A stretch of 64,000 nucleotides of DNA from Mayfieldus sp963781495 (GTDB lineage Bacteria > Actinomycetota > Thermoleophilia > Solirubrobacterales > 70-9), in the NCBI GenBank assembly GCA_963781495.1, contig CAWAFX010000002.1, positions 1,240,001-1,304,000 of the forward strand, read 5' to 3'. Shown one piece after another: positions 17,183 through 24,974 of this stretch (position 1 is the stretch's first letter; each line of letters starts with the position of its first letter). Under the pieces are notes generated by a model that did no database searches, had not been told where the DNA came from, and worked only from the letters and a program-made list of their open reading frames with translations. The position numbers were made by a program, and so were the translations under genes.

Positions 17183-17779
17183 ATGGCTGAGCCAAACGAG
17201 CGCGACGCAAAACTCATTCAGTACCTCAACGAGGCCTACGGCAAGGAGAAGGAGCTCGAGACCGCGCTTCAGGCCCACATCGAGATGACCACGCGCATGC
17301 CCTACAAGAAGCGGCTGCGCAAGCACCTGACCGAGACGCGCCGCCACGCCCGTGACGTCGAGCGGCGGATCAAGAAGCTGGGCGGGACCGCGACGCCGGT
17401 GGCCCAGGTCCAGAGCGCCGCTGCCAAGGCCCTCGCGGCGGCGAAGGGGCCGCTTCACCTCGTCCGCGGCACCGGCGAGGACGAGAAGCAGCTCAAGAAC
17501 GCCAAGACCGAGTACTCCGAGGAGGCCGAGGAGATCGCGACCTACACCGCGATCGAGGTTGTGGCAGAGAGCGTCGGCGATCGCGAGACGGCAAAGCTCG
17601 CCCGCGCGATCCGCCGCGACGAGGAGCGAATGGCCAAGTACCTCGAGGGGCTGATCCCGCAGCTCTCGAAGGCCGTCGTCCGCGCCGAGGTGCCTAGCAG
17701 CCAGCGCAATGGCGGCCGTTCGCGGCGCCGTTCGACGACGCGCTCGCGCCGCCGGGCCCGCAGCGGCTCGCGTAGCTAG
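17183..17779 (+). CDS. DUF892 ferritin-like protein with basic C-terminal tail
   Basis: The body (about 5-165) is a predicted four-helix ferritin-like bundle of the DUF892/YciF type: KLIQYLNEAYGKEKELE, RLRKHLTETRRHARDVERR, EVVAESVGDRETAKLAR. The final 30 residues are almost only Arg, Ser and Thr, resembling histone-like tails of actinobacterial DNA-binding proteins. A nucleoid-associated stress role is a reasonable inference but not shown. Metal-binding residues typical of true ferritins are not obvious. Confidence 0.75.
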   Translation: MAEPNERDAKLIQYLNEAYGKEKELETALQAHIEMTTRMPYKKRLRKHLTETRRHARDVERRIKKLGGTATPVAQVQSAAAKALAAAKGPLHLVRGTGEDEKQLKNAKTEYSEEAEEIATYTAIEVVAESVGDRETAKLARAIRRDEERMAKYLEGLIPQLSKAVVRAEVPSSQRNGGRSRRRSTTRSRRRARSGSRS

Positions 17780-17820
17780 AGGGGGCCGATCGCGCGGCGA
17801 GCGCCTAGACTCGCCGCGCG

Positions 17821-18831
17821 ATGGCCGATAGCCGCGACCCCCGCCAACCCGGACACGAAGCGGGCCCGCCCGCCCGCACGCCCCTGCCGGCGCGGCTGCT
17901 CGGGCGCGGGGCCCGCGGGGCGCAGCGGGTCGCCCGGGCCACCGGCATAGAAGGGGCCGCCGAGAGCGTCGCCGAGGAGGCGATCGTGCGCGCGATCGAA
18001 AGCCAGGCGGCCGAGCGCGCCCTGGCCCGGGTGCTGCAGGGGCCGGTGGTCGAGGAGGCCGTCGAGCAGGCGATGCGCAGCCCGGCGGTCGAGCGGGCGC
18101 TCAACGACGCGATCGACAGCGAGATGATCGACCGAGTCTGGGAGCGGCTGCTGGCCAGCGAGGAGGCGCAGCAGCTGGTCGAGCGCATCGCCGAGGCTCC
18201 CGAAGTAAGAAGCGCGATCGCCGCCCAGGGGGTTGGACTGATCGACGACGTGCGCCGCGAGGCCGCGAAGGCGACGCACCGTCTCGACGGCACCTTCGAA
18301 CGCATCATGCGGCGGGTCTTTTTCCGTCACCAGCGGGTGGGGCGGACCAATCGCGCCGGCGCCGTCAGCCGCACGATCGCGCTGCTGATCGACGGGGCGA
18401 TCCTCAACGCCGCCTTCCTCGGCCTCTCGGCGGTGATCACGCTGGTCCTCTCCCTCGCCTTCGGGCGCGGCGGCAACGCTTCGGCGCCGGCGATCGCGAT
18501 CGGCGCTGGGGCCTGGATCGTCGCCGGCTCGTTTTATCTGCTCAGCTTCTGGACCCTGGCCGGGCAGACGCCGGGGATGCGCTTCGTCCGGATCCAGCTC
18601 GAGGCGGCGGAGGGAAGGCGGATCGAGTTCCGGCGCGCGGTGCGGCGACTGCTCGGGCTGGCGCTCTCGATCCTGCCGCTCGGCATCGGCCTGCTGGGGA
18701 TCGTCTTCGGCGACGCCCGCCGCGGCTGGCAGGACCGGATTGCCGAAACCGACGTGATCTACGCCGGCGTCTCGGCTCCGGTCGCGCCCTGGTCGGAAAC
18801 CGGCGCCGGCGAGCAGCCCGCGGCGCCGTAA
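17821..18831 (+). CDS. RDD family membrane protein with long helical N-terminus
   Basis: 336 residues. The first 165 are soluble, Ala/Glu/Arg-rich and helical with repeated short heptads (ERALARVLQGPVVEEAVEQ). The RDD domain follows (about 176-318): GAVSRTIALLIDGAILN, the membrane helices, and GQTPGMRFVRIQ, ending in GWQDRIAETDV. The function of RDD proteins is mostly unknown; some are transport-related. The following crotonase gene starts 35 bases later with a good ribosome site, so the two may be co-transcribed. Confidence 0.82.
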   Translation: MADSRDPRQPGHEAGPPARTPLPARLLGRGARGAQRVARATGIEGAAESVAEEAIVRAIESQAAERALARVLQGPVVEEAVEQAMRSPAVERALNDAIDSEMIDRVWERLLASEEAQQLVERIAEAPEVRSAIAAQGVGLIDDVRREAAKATHRLDGTFERIMRRVFFRHQRVGRTNRAGAVSRTIALLIDGAILNAAFLGLSAVITLVLSLAFGRGGNASAPAIAIGAGAWIVAGSFYLLSFWTLAGQTPGMRFVRIQLEAAEGRRIEFRRAVRRLLGLALSILPLGIGLLGIVFGDARRGWQDRIAETDVIYAGVSAPVAPWSETGAGEQPAAP

Positions 18832-18866
18832 GAATCCCACTCCTCACCAGACCGAACGGAGGAGAG

Positions 18867-19763
18867 ATGGAGTTCGAGACCCTGCTGTACTCGGCCGAGG
18901 ACGGGGTGGCGACGATCACCCTCAACCGCCCCGGCTCGCTGAACACGATCGTGCCGCCGATGCCCGACGAGATCGAGGCTTCGGTCCACCGGGCCACCCG
19001 CGACCCGGAGGTGAAGGTGATCGTCCTGCGCGGGGCGGGGCGCGCCTTCTGCGCCGGCTTCGACTTCGGCGAGGGCTTTCACCACTGGGACGCGGGGCTG
19101 AACACCGACGGCGAGTGGGACCCCGGCAAGGACTTCGCCATGACCACGACCCCGAGCATGGGCCCGGTGCCCAAGTTCATGAGCATGTGGCGGTCGCCGA
19201 AGCCGGTGATCGCCCAGATCCACGGCTGGTGCGTTGGCGGCGGCAGCGACATGGCGCTCTGCGCCGACCTCGTGATCGCCAGCGAGGACGCCCGCATCGG
19301 CACTCCGTACTCACGGGTCTGGGGCTGCTATCTGAGCGGCATGTGGCTCTACCGGCTCGGCCTGACGAAGGCCAAGGAGCTGGCGCTGAGCGGCCGCGCC
19401 CTCTCCGGCGCCGAGGCGGCCGAGCTGGAGCTGATCAACCGCGCCGTTCCCTTCGCCGAGCTGGAGCGCACCGTGGCCGAGGAGGCGGCGCGCCTGGCTT
19501 CGCTGCCCGTCTCGCAGCTGGCGGCGATGAAGTTGATCGTCAACCAGGCCTACGAGAACATGGGCCTGGCCTCGACCCAGTACCTGGGCCCGATCCTCGA
19601 CGGGTTGATGCGCAACACGCCCGAGGCAAAGGCGTTCGTCCAGACCGCCGAGCGTGAGGGCGTGGCGGCGGCGATCGAGGGTCGCGATGGCCCCTTCGGC
19701 GACTACAGCCAGGCCGCCCCGGGGCAGAAGCCCGATCCGGCCAACGTGATCGACCCGGCCTAG
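18867..19763 (+). CDS. crotonase (enoyl-CoA hydratase/isomerase) family protein
   Basis: 298 residues with the crotonase fold: CoA and oxyanion-hole segments LRGAGRAFCAGFDF and HGWCVGGGSDMALCADLVIAS. The two catalytic Glu of true enoyl-CoA hydratase are not both kept: the first position is Asp (GGGSD) and the second segment reads ARIGTPYSRVWG. It may therefore be another member of the superfamily rather than the beta-oxidation hydratase. Ribosome site GGAGGAG two bases before ATG. Confidence 0.85.
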   Translation: MEFETLLYSAEDGVATITLNRPGSLNTIVPPMPDEIEASVHRATRDPEVKVIVLRGAGRAFCAGFDFGEGFHHWDAGLNTDGEWDPGKDFAMTTTPSMGPVPKFMSMWRSPKPVIAQIHGWCVGGGSDMALCADLVIASEDARIGTPYSRVWGCYLSGMWLYRLGLTKAKELALSGRALSGAEAAELELINRAVPFAELERTVAEEAARLASLPVSQLAAMKLIVNQAYENMGLASTQYLGPILDGLMRNTPEAKAFVQTAEREGVAAAIEGRDGPFGDYSQAAPGQKPDPANVIDPA

Positions 19764-20008
19764 ATGCGGACCGTCATCAGCAGCCCGAAGACGATCAAAA
19801 GCGCCACCAGGCCCTCGGTCCGGCGGGGGAGGACATAGGCGAGGCCGATTATCACCGCGATGCCGAGCACCCAGACCCCGATCAGCGCCAGCAGCGGGTG
19901 CTTGCTGCCGATCCCGACCTGGTTCTCGACCGGGTCGCTGCGGATGTGAAAGCGCCAGTTGCGCGGGTCCAAGGGCGAGCGCGGCGGATCCCACGGCTCT
20001 CGGTCCAT
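19760..20008 (-). CDS. small two-helix membrane protein
   Basis: 82 residues, not recognised. A polar N-terminal half with WDPPRSPLDPRNWRFH is followed by two helices at about 39-59 and 63-80. Converges with the crotonase gene, sharing the four bases CTAG at the stop codons. Divergent from the DUF3089 gene. Confidence 0.6.
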   Translation of the reverse strand: MDREPWDPPRSPLDPRNWRFHIRSDPVENQVGIGSKHPLLALIGVWVLGIAVIIGLAYVLPRRTEGLVALLIVFGLLMTVRI

Positions 20009-20086
20009 GGACTGAATTTACAAGTCGCCGCACCGAGGGAGGCTTGGTCGGCGGGGCGGGTGTCGGTTAGGGTCTGCGATTCAGGG

Positions 20087-21211
20087 ATGAGCAGCCGCAG
20101 GAAAGGAAGCCTCGCTGCAATCACGGTCGTGCTGGCCGCGGTCGGGATGGCGCTGCTGCCCGGGATCTCCGGCGCCGCCGAGCCGGTCTGGCTCTGCAAG
20201 CCGGGGCTCGCCGACAACCCTTGCCAGACGAACCTGAAGACGACGCTCGTCTCGCCGAGCGGCAAGACCCTCGGGGTGCGAAACGTCCAGCCGGCGCGGC
20301 ACCCGCGGATCGACTGCTTCTACGTCTACCCGACGGTCTCCGACCAGAAGACCGGCAACGCCAATCTCAACATCGACCCCGAGGAGCGCTCGATCGCGCT
20401 TTACCAGGCGGCCCGCTATTCGCAGACCTGCCGGGTCTTCGCGCCGGTGTATCGCCAGCTCACCCTGCTGGGGATCCTCGGCGCGGCCCAGGGCGATCCG
20501 GCGATCGCCTACTCGGACGTCCTCAATGCCTGGAACACCTACCTGCGCAAGTACAACCACGGCCGCGGGGTGGTGCTGATCGGCCACTCGCAGGGCACCT
20601 TCGTCCTGCGTCAGCTGATCCGTCAGGAGATCGACCCCAATCCCGCCGAGCGCCGCAGGCTGGTCTCGGCGATTCTGCTCGGCGGCAACGTCGCCGTCAA
20701 GCAGGGCCAGGACGTCGGCGGCGACTTTCAGCACATCCGCGCCTGCCACTTCGCGCTGCAGATCGGATGCGTGATCGCCTTCTCGACCTTCAATGCCACC
20801 CCACCGGCCAACGCGATCTTCGGACGCTCCGCGACCGCGGGACAGCAGGTGCTCTGCACCAATCCCGGCTCGCTGCCGGGAGGCACAGCGCCGCTGCGCT
20901 CGATATTCCCGACCGCCCCGTTTGCCCCCGGGACGACGATCGGGGCCGCCACCGGTGCGGTCGGGCTGACCGTGCCTCCGGTTTCGACCCCCTGGGTGGA
21001 GACGGTTTCGTTCACCGGGCGCTGCTCGTCGGACGGCGGCGCCAACGTGCTGCAGGTCTCCGGACTGCCCGGAGCGCCGACCCTGCACCCGATCCCCGAC
21101 CCGACCTGGGGCCTGCACCTGGTCGACGCCAACATCGCGCTCGGGAACCTCGTCACGACGACCGCCGTGCAGGGCTTCGTCTACGACCTGCTGCACCGCT
21201 TCCACCACTGA
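20087..21211 (+). CDS. secreted DUF3089 family alpha/beta hydrolase
   Basis: 374 residues from ATG 20087, which places a signal peptide (about 1-30, ending SGAAEP) at the N-terminus. The conserved blocks are DCFYVYPTVS, the nucleophile elbow IGHSQGTFVLRQL (Ser in GHSQG), and the C-terminal TWGLHLVDANIALGNLV with the likely catalytic His. Probable extracellular lipase/esterase-like enzyme; substrate unknown. Ends at a strong terminator. Confidence 0.85.
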   Translation: MSSRRKGSLAAITVVLAAVGMALLPGISGAAEPVWLCKPGLADNPCQTNLKTTLVSPSGKTLGVRNVQPARHPRIDCFYVYPTVSDQKTGNANLNIDPEERSIALYQAARYSQTCRVFAPVYRQLTLLGILGAAQGDPAIAYSDVLNAWNTYLRKYNHGRGVVLIGHSQGTFVLRQLIRQEIDPNPAERRRLVSAILLGGNVAVKQGQDVGGDFQHIRACHFALQIGCVIAFSTFNATPPANAIFGRSATAGQQVLCTNPGSLPGGTAPLRSIFPTAPFAPGTTIGAATGAVGLTVPPVSTPWVETVSFTGRCSSDGGANVLQVSGLPGAPTLHPIPDPTWGLHLVDANIALGNLVTTTAVQGFVYDLLHRFHH

Positions 21212-21219
21212 GCAACGAA

Positions 21220-21249
21220 GAAGCGGCGCCCTCTGACGGGCGCCGCTTC
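21220..21249. terminator. bidirectional terminator
   Basis: GAAGCGGCGCCC-TCTGAC-GGGCGCCGCTTC, a perfect twelve-base-pair stem between the converging DUF3089 and sigma-factor genes. A-rich bases on the left and T-rich bases on the right suit both directions. Confidence 0.8.
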
Positions 21250-21279
21250 GAATTCGCTTCGTTTGCCGGCCGGCGCCGC

Positions 21280-22242
21280 CTAGGCGGCAGAGCGCCAGGC
21301 GGCCAGCGTGTCCTCGTCGGCGAGCTGCTCGAGCGCCTGCTCCTCGAGCTCGATTGCGGCCTTCTGGGTCACGCCGAGCTCGCGCGCGGCCTCGCGGACC
21401 GAGACCGCAGGGCGTCCGCCGGTGCCGAATCGCAGCTGGACGACGCGGCGCTCCGGCTCTGACAGCTTGGCCAGCGCCGTCTCGACGGCGTCTTCCTGCT
21501 CGCGCTCGATCAGGTCCTCCTCGAGGCTCTCGGTGCTCTTCGCGTGAAGCTCGCCGAGGCTGGTCTCGCCCTCGCCGACCGGGGCATCGAGGCTCGTCGT
21601 CACCCGGGTCAGGTCGCGCACGGCCTTGACCTCGTCGAGGTCCAGCTCCGCCGCCTTCGCGACCTCCTCATCGGTCGGCTCGCGGTCGAGCTTGATCGCC
21701 AGCTCGCGATCGATCCGGTTCACCGTCCGCTCACGCTGGGCGACGTGCGCAGGGATCCTCACCTGGCGCCCGCTGTTGTCGAGACCGCGCTGGATCGACT
21801 GCTTGATCCAGAGCACGGCATAGGTGGAGAACTTGTAGCCGCGGCGCCAGTCGAACTTCTCGGTCGCGCGGATCAGCCCCAGCATCGCCTCCTGGATCAG
21901 ATCCTGGAGCGCGAGGCCGTGGCCCTCGTAGCGGCGGGCGAACTTGATCACCAGTCGCAGGTTGGAGTTGACGAGCTTTTCCTTCGCGGCCAGGTCGCCT
22001 CGCTCGATCGCCTTCGCCAGCTCAACTTCCTCCTCCCGCGTCAGCAGCGGGTAGCGGTTGGCCTGGTTGAGGAAGATCTGAAAGCTGTCGGTCGTGTGCT
22101 CCGGGGTCAGATGCGAGTCGGAGCGGCGCTCGACACGGGCAGCGGCAGCGTTCTCGGAGTGCTCGCCGCGGTATCGGCGCACCTGATCGCGCTGGCTTGC
22201 AGCGCCGGGGGTTCTAGGCATTTCCCTCCTGGGTGGCGTCAT
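21280..22242 (-). CDS. RNA polymerase sigma-70 family factor with atypical DNA-recognition helices
   Basis: 320 residues. Regions 1.2-3 are clear: DSFQIFLNQANRYPLLTREEEV, NSNLRLVIKFARRYEGHGL, DLIQEAMLGLIRATEKFD, YKFSTYAVLWIKQSIQRGL. There is no region 1.1, so it is not a full primary sigma. In region 2.4 the usual TWWIRQ-IT reads VLWIKQSIQ, and in region 4.2 the recognition helix that normally reads RERVRQIE is QKAAIELEE. Promoter specificity should therefore differ from the primary sigma at 54-55 kb. ATG 22242 has GAAGGAG five bases upstream; ATG 22221 is an alternative with its own AGGAGG. Confidence 0.92.
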   Translation of the reverse strand: MTPPRREMPRTPGAASQRDQVRRYRGEHSENAAAARVERRSDSHLTPEHTTDSFQIFLNQANRYPLLTREEEVELAKAIERGDLAAKEKLVNSNLRLVIKFARRYEGHGLALQDLIQEAMLGLIRATEKFDWRRGYKFSTYAVLWIKQSIQRGLDNSGRQVRIPAHVAQRERTVNRIDRELAIKLDREPTDEEVAKAAELDLDEVKAVRDLTRVTTSLDAPVGEGETSLGELHAKSTESLEEDLIEREQEDAVETALAKLSEPERRVVQLRFGTGGRPAVSVREAARELGVTQKAAIELEEQALEQLADEDTLAAWRSAA

Positions 22243-22283
22243 GAAACTCCTTCAGGGCGTAATCAACCATTGTTACTTCATAA

Positions 22284-22312
22284 AGTATAGCGACTGGTAC
22301 TTGATGAGTCAA
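22284..22312 (-). promoter_or_regulatory. near-consensus sigma-70 promoter of the sigma-factor gene
   Basis: On the minus strand TTGACT (22312-22307), exactly 17 bases, then TATACT (22289-22284): four of six and five of six to consensus with ideal spacing. Predicted RNA start about 22277, giving a 35-base leader to the ATG. One of the clearest promoters in the window. Confidence 0.8.
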
Positions 22313-22590
22313 ACTTTCGGCGGAGCAGCTCTTTCATCGATCCGCGCCCGCCAGTCGGCGGGCGATCCGCCTCTTATATGTCTCCTTGATGCCTGCTGCG
22401 TTACTCGACGCCGGAGGTGTTCAAACCCGGGCCGCGCGGCAATGGTGCGGCCGGCCGCCTCGTGCTCCTTCATCGCTTTCCATGGGCCAGCGGTAGGTAT
22501 CGGGCGGCCGGCTATCCGAACCGAGCTTCCCATTGGCTGGTCGGTTAATCGCGAGGACGCGGGGTAGCCTGATCGCTGGAGGACAACGAA
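22313..22590. other. intergenic region without a recognised gene
   Basis: Between the sigma-factor promoter and the small TTG-start ORF. Frames are open on both strands but with implausible composition. GCGCCCGCCAGTCGGCGGGCGATC near 22345 can form a small stem. No tRNA or known RNA seen. Confidence 0.4.
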
Positions 22591-22722
22591 TTGACTCTTG
22601 CTCTTGCGTTGGTCATCGGGGCTGCGATAGTCGCCATATTCGGCGGAGTGTGGCTTTACCGGGGACTCGGCCGTCATACGCGTCGCCCCCGCCGGCCGCG
22701 CGTTCGCCGCCACCGCCAATAG
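22591..22722 (+). CDS. small single-span membrane protein
   Basis: 43 residues. A TTG start is preceded by GGAGG at eight bases. A hydrophobic helix at about residues 3-22 is followed by a strongly basic tail (Arg/His/Pro-rich, 14 Arg in 23 residues). Positive charges after the helix predict the tail inside the cell. Not recognised. No function proposed. Confidence 0.5.
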   Translation: MTLALALVIGAAIVAIFGGVWLYRGLGRHTRRPRRPRVRRHRQ

Positions 22723-22733
22723 GTCGAACCAAC

Positions 22734-23192
22734 TCAGTCTCGTAGGAACACGGCCCGGCCGGCCGTCGAATCCGATCGAGCCGGCGCTTGGTCGAGCGCG
22801 ATCGGATGTGCCTTCCGCGCGGCCCAGGTGCCGAGAGCCCTACGGAGGGAATCAGCAACGGCTTGGTAGTCGTCCTCGTCGCTGAGGAAGATCCGATAGC
22901 TGTCCCTGGGGACCGTGATGTCGAGGGTCGGAACTCGCCCGGAGTGTCCGTGCTGCAGGGTCGTGATGTCGGCAAGCCTGACCTCGGTGATCGTCGGCGT
23001 CGCCGAGATGTGGCCCAGGGTCAGAGCGCGCAGCAGCGCCCGGGGCAGCACCGTCCTTCGCCGATGAAGGATGCGAGCCTCGGTTATCACCAGGGTGCCC
23101 GGAAACGCGTTCTCCCTGTGCTGAACCAAGGTCCTATCGCGCCGCAGCAGTATCAGCCCATCGTCGCCTGCTGGAGTCTGCGCGGCCACCAC
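22734..23192 (-). CDS. PH/GRAM-like domain hypothetical protein
   Basis: About 152 residues from a GTG at 23192; a TTG at 23237 is another possibility. The central region (about 30-130) alternates strands in the pattern of bacterial PH/GRAM domains: ENAFPGTLVITEARILHRRR, TEVRLADITTLQHG, TLDITVPRDSYRIFLSDEDD, then a closing helix DYQAVADSLRRAL. No membrane segment. The longer reading to 23732 has unlike composition and overlaps the oxidase promoter, so it was not used. Confidence 0.6.
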   Translation of the reverse strand: MVAAQTPAGDDGLILLRRDRTLVQHRENAFPGTLVITEARILHRRRTVLPRALLRALTLGHISATPTITEVRLADITTLQHGHSGRVPTLDITVPRDSYRIFLSDEDDYQAVADSLRRALGTWAARKAHPIALDQAPARSDSTAGRAVFLRD

Positions 23193-23260
23193 CGGTCTTC
23201 TCTCAACGAGAATAGGTCGCGGCGATTTGCCACGCAACGCGCCTGCCCGTCGGCGATCAC

Positions 23261-23289
23261 TTGATTGTGTCCCGCCGCTGGAATAGGCT
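23261..23289 (+). promoter_or_regulatory. candidate promoter of the oxidase operon
   Basis: TTGATT, 17 bases, TAGGCT, about 165 bases before the chosen start of the cupredoxin gene. -35 four of six; -10 weak. The remaining leader (23290-23459) has no clear regulatory RNA. Confidence 0.4.
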
Positions 23290-23459
23290 CTGAGAAGTCC
23301 GTTGCTGAGAGCCGGCGAGGGACGTGTGGGAAGGAGATCTGCTTTGCCCCTTGATTGCGGTTGGTCGGAATCGCTCGTGAGTAGGGCTTGGCATTTTTGC
23401 GGGATGCCGGTGGGGACCGGCAGCTTGAACAGAGGGAGGGGGAGGGCGCCGCACCGCCA

Positions 23460-24119
23460 GTGAAGTCGCTGCCAGCCAGGCTTACTGCAGTCGTGGTCGC
23501 GGTTGTGATCGTCGCCGGCTTGATCGGCTATTACGTCGATCACCTGCTTGGTTCCCCCACACCGGTCTCGGCAGTCGAGACAAGCTCCCGTCAGGCCCAG
23601 TTGACGCTGCAGACCGTGGCCGCGGTCGGCCCCAAGGGCGGCAAGACCGATTGGGTTTCCTATCTGGTTCGCAACAAGGGCCAGTGGGAGCACAGCACCG
23701 TGTTCAACCTGCCGGCGCACTCGCTGGTGCACGTGACGATCTACCAGTACGACGGCCAGAGCGGGCTGCGCAACCCGTTCCTGGCACAGGCGCGCGGCAC
23801 CGTCGGCAACGTGATGGCGTTGAACGGAAAAACGATCAAGACGATCGACCCCGACGCCGCCTCACACACGTTCGCGGTTCCCCAGCTCGGACTCATCGTG
23901 CCGCTGCTCGGAATCCCCGATGACGCGAAGAACCCCTGTGACGCCGCCCCCTGCTCCCCGAGCCAGGCGCACGAGACGATCAGCTTCACCTTCCGGACTG
24001 GAAAGCCGGGGCGCTACCGCTGGCAGTGCTTCGTTCCCTGCGCGGCGGGGTTCCTCGGTGGCTTCGGAGGACCGATGCAGACGATCGGCTACATGGACGG
24101 CTTCCTGCACGTCGTCTGA
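23460..24119 (+). CDS. membrane-anchored CoxII-like cupredoxin
   Basis: 219 residues from GTG 23460. One N-terminal helix (about 8-28), then a cupredoxin-like domain. His136 (ASHTFAVPQLGL) lies where CoxII has its first copper His, and Cys190 and Cys194 (CFVPC) match the CuA C-x3-C. The second CuA His is Phe198, and the Met position is not in the usual place (Met206 nearby). It looks like a second, altered subunit II; a CuA site with fewer ligands or a mononuclear copper are both possible. First gene of the oxidase operon. A TTG at 23388 would add 24 residues. Confidence 0.75.
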   Translation: MKSLPARLTAVVVAVVIVAGLIGYYVDHLLGSPTPVSAVETSSRQAQLTLQTVAAVGPKGGKTDWVSYLVRNKGQWEHSTVFNLPAHSLVHVTIYQYDGQSGLRNPFLAQARGTVGNVMALNGKTIKTIDPDAASHTFAVPQLGLIVPLLGIPDDAKNPCDAAPCSPSQAHETISFTFRTGKPGRYRWQCFVPCAAGFLGGFGGPMQTIGYMDGFLHVV

Positions 24120-24128
24120 GCGGAGACC

Positions 24129-24974
24129 GTGCAAGAGCCAAACCATCTGCGCCGGATCCTGATCGCCGGGTTCATCCTCGCCGCCATCGCGACGACGATC
24201 GTCGTCGTCGTGATCGCTCCCGACCTGCCGCCCTACAACGGCAGCGATGCGAGCTCGGGCCAGGTTCGCGACAACACGGTCCTGTTCGCGATCGTCACGC
24301 CGATCGCTTCTTTCATGATCGTTTACTTCGCCTATTCGCTGACCGTGTTCCGGCACAAGGGCGGCCGACTCAAGGAGGGCGTCGCCCCTGAGGAGGGGGT
24401 GGCGACTCGAGGCGACGCGCGGGTCCACACGCCGTGGTTGATCGCGACGACGATCATCGTGCTGTTCCTCGCCACATTCGGCACCGTCGAGCTCGCCGAC
24501 GCGGGAGCGGGCGGCGGCCAGGGACCGGTGCCCGCGTTCAAGGCCAGCGGCGACGTTCTGCCGGTGCAGGTGATCGGCCAGCAATGGGAGTTCACCTATC
24601 GCTATCCGACCTTCGGGGGAGTCGAGACAGCCCATCTCGAGCTGCCCGTCGGGCAACCGGTGTCACTGCACGTCACCTCATTGGACGTGATCCACTCGTT
24701 CTGGGCACCAAAGCTCGGCGTCAAGGCCGACGCCAACCCGGGGGTCGACAACGTTGCCTATGTGCAGCCGAGCCATCAAATGAGCTTCGACCTCCGCTGC
24801 AGTGAGCTCTGTGGCCTTTGGCACGGATACATGTTCGACACCGGGCAGGTGGTCAGCCCGCGCAGCTTCCGGGCCTGGATTCACGTCCAGCAGGCACTGT
24901 CCGCTCCGATCGGCAAGGCACTGCCGCCCTATAGCAACCACTACTTCCCCGAGCCTCAGCGGAGGGCTGGATGA
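24129..24974 (+). CDS. ctaC: cytochrome c oxidase subunit II
   Basis: Electron-entry subunit of the terminal oxidase, 281 residues. Two membrane helices (about 8-30 and 48-72) plus a third hydrophobic stretch at about 102-120. The complete CuA site is His189, Cys224, Cys228, His232 and Met235 (RCSELCGLWHGYM). No covalent heme c domain is fused, so it is an aa3-like rather than caa3-like subunit. GTG start, nine bases after the cupredoxin stop. The stop overlaps ctaD as ATGA. Confidence 0.95.
   Translation: MQEPNHLRRILIAGFILAAIATTIVVVVIAPDLPPYNGSDASSGQVRDNTVLFAIVTPIASFMIVYFAYSLTVFRHKGGRLKEGVAPEEGVATRGDARVHTPWLIATTIIVLFLATFGTVELADAGAGGGQGPVPAFKASGDVLPVQVIGQQWEFTYRYPTFGGVETAHLELPVGQPVSLHVTSLDVIHSFWAPKLGVKADANPGVDNVAYVQPSHQMSFDLRCSELCGLWHGYMFDTGQVVSPRSFRAWIHVQQALSAPIGKALPPYSNHYFPEPQRRAG

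Noticed and set aside
15577..17217. 546-residue minus-strand open frame
   Set aside because: It lies opposite DedA and the hypothetical gene, with Arg/Gly/Asp-rich composition and no motifs: a GC-driven shadow.
22420..22445. GTTCAAAC sequence resembling a tRNA T arm
   Set aside because: The flanking bases do not form a T stem and no cloverleaf can be built.
22309..22719. 136-residue minus-strand frame in the sigma-factor upstream region
   Set aside because: No recognisable fold, composition like a shadow frame, and it overlaps the sigma promoter and the better-supported small plus-strand ORF.
22734..23732. Full 332-residue reading of the PH-like gene
   Set aside because: The upstream half overlaps the oxidase promoter and first gene and has atypical composition.
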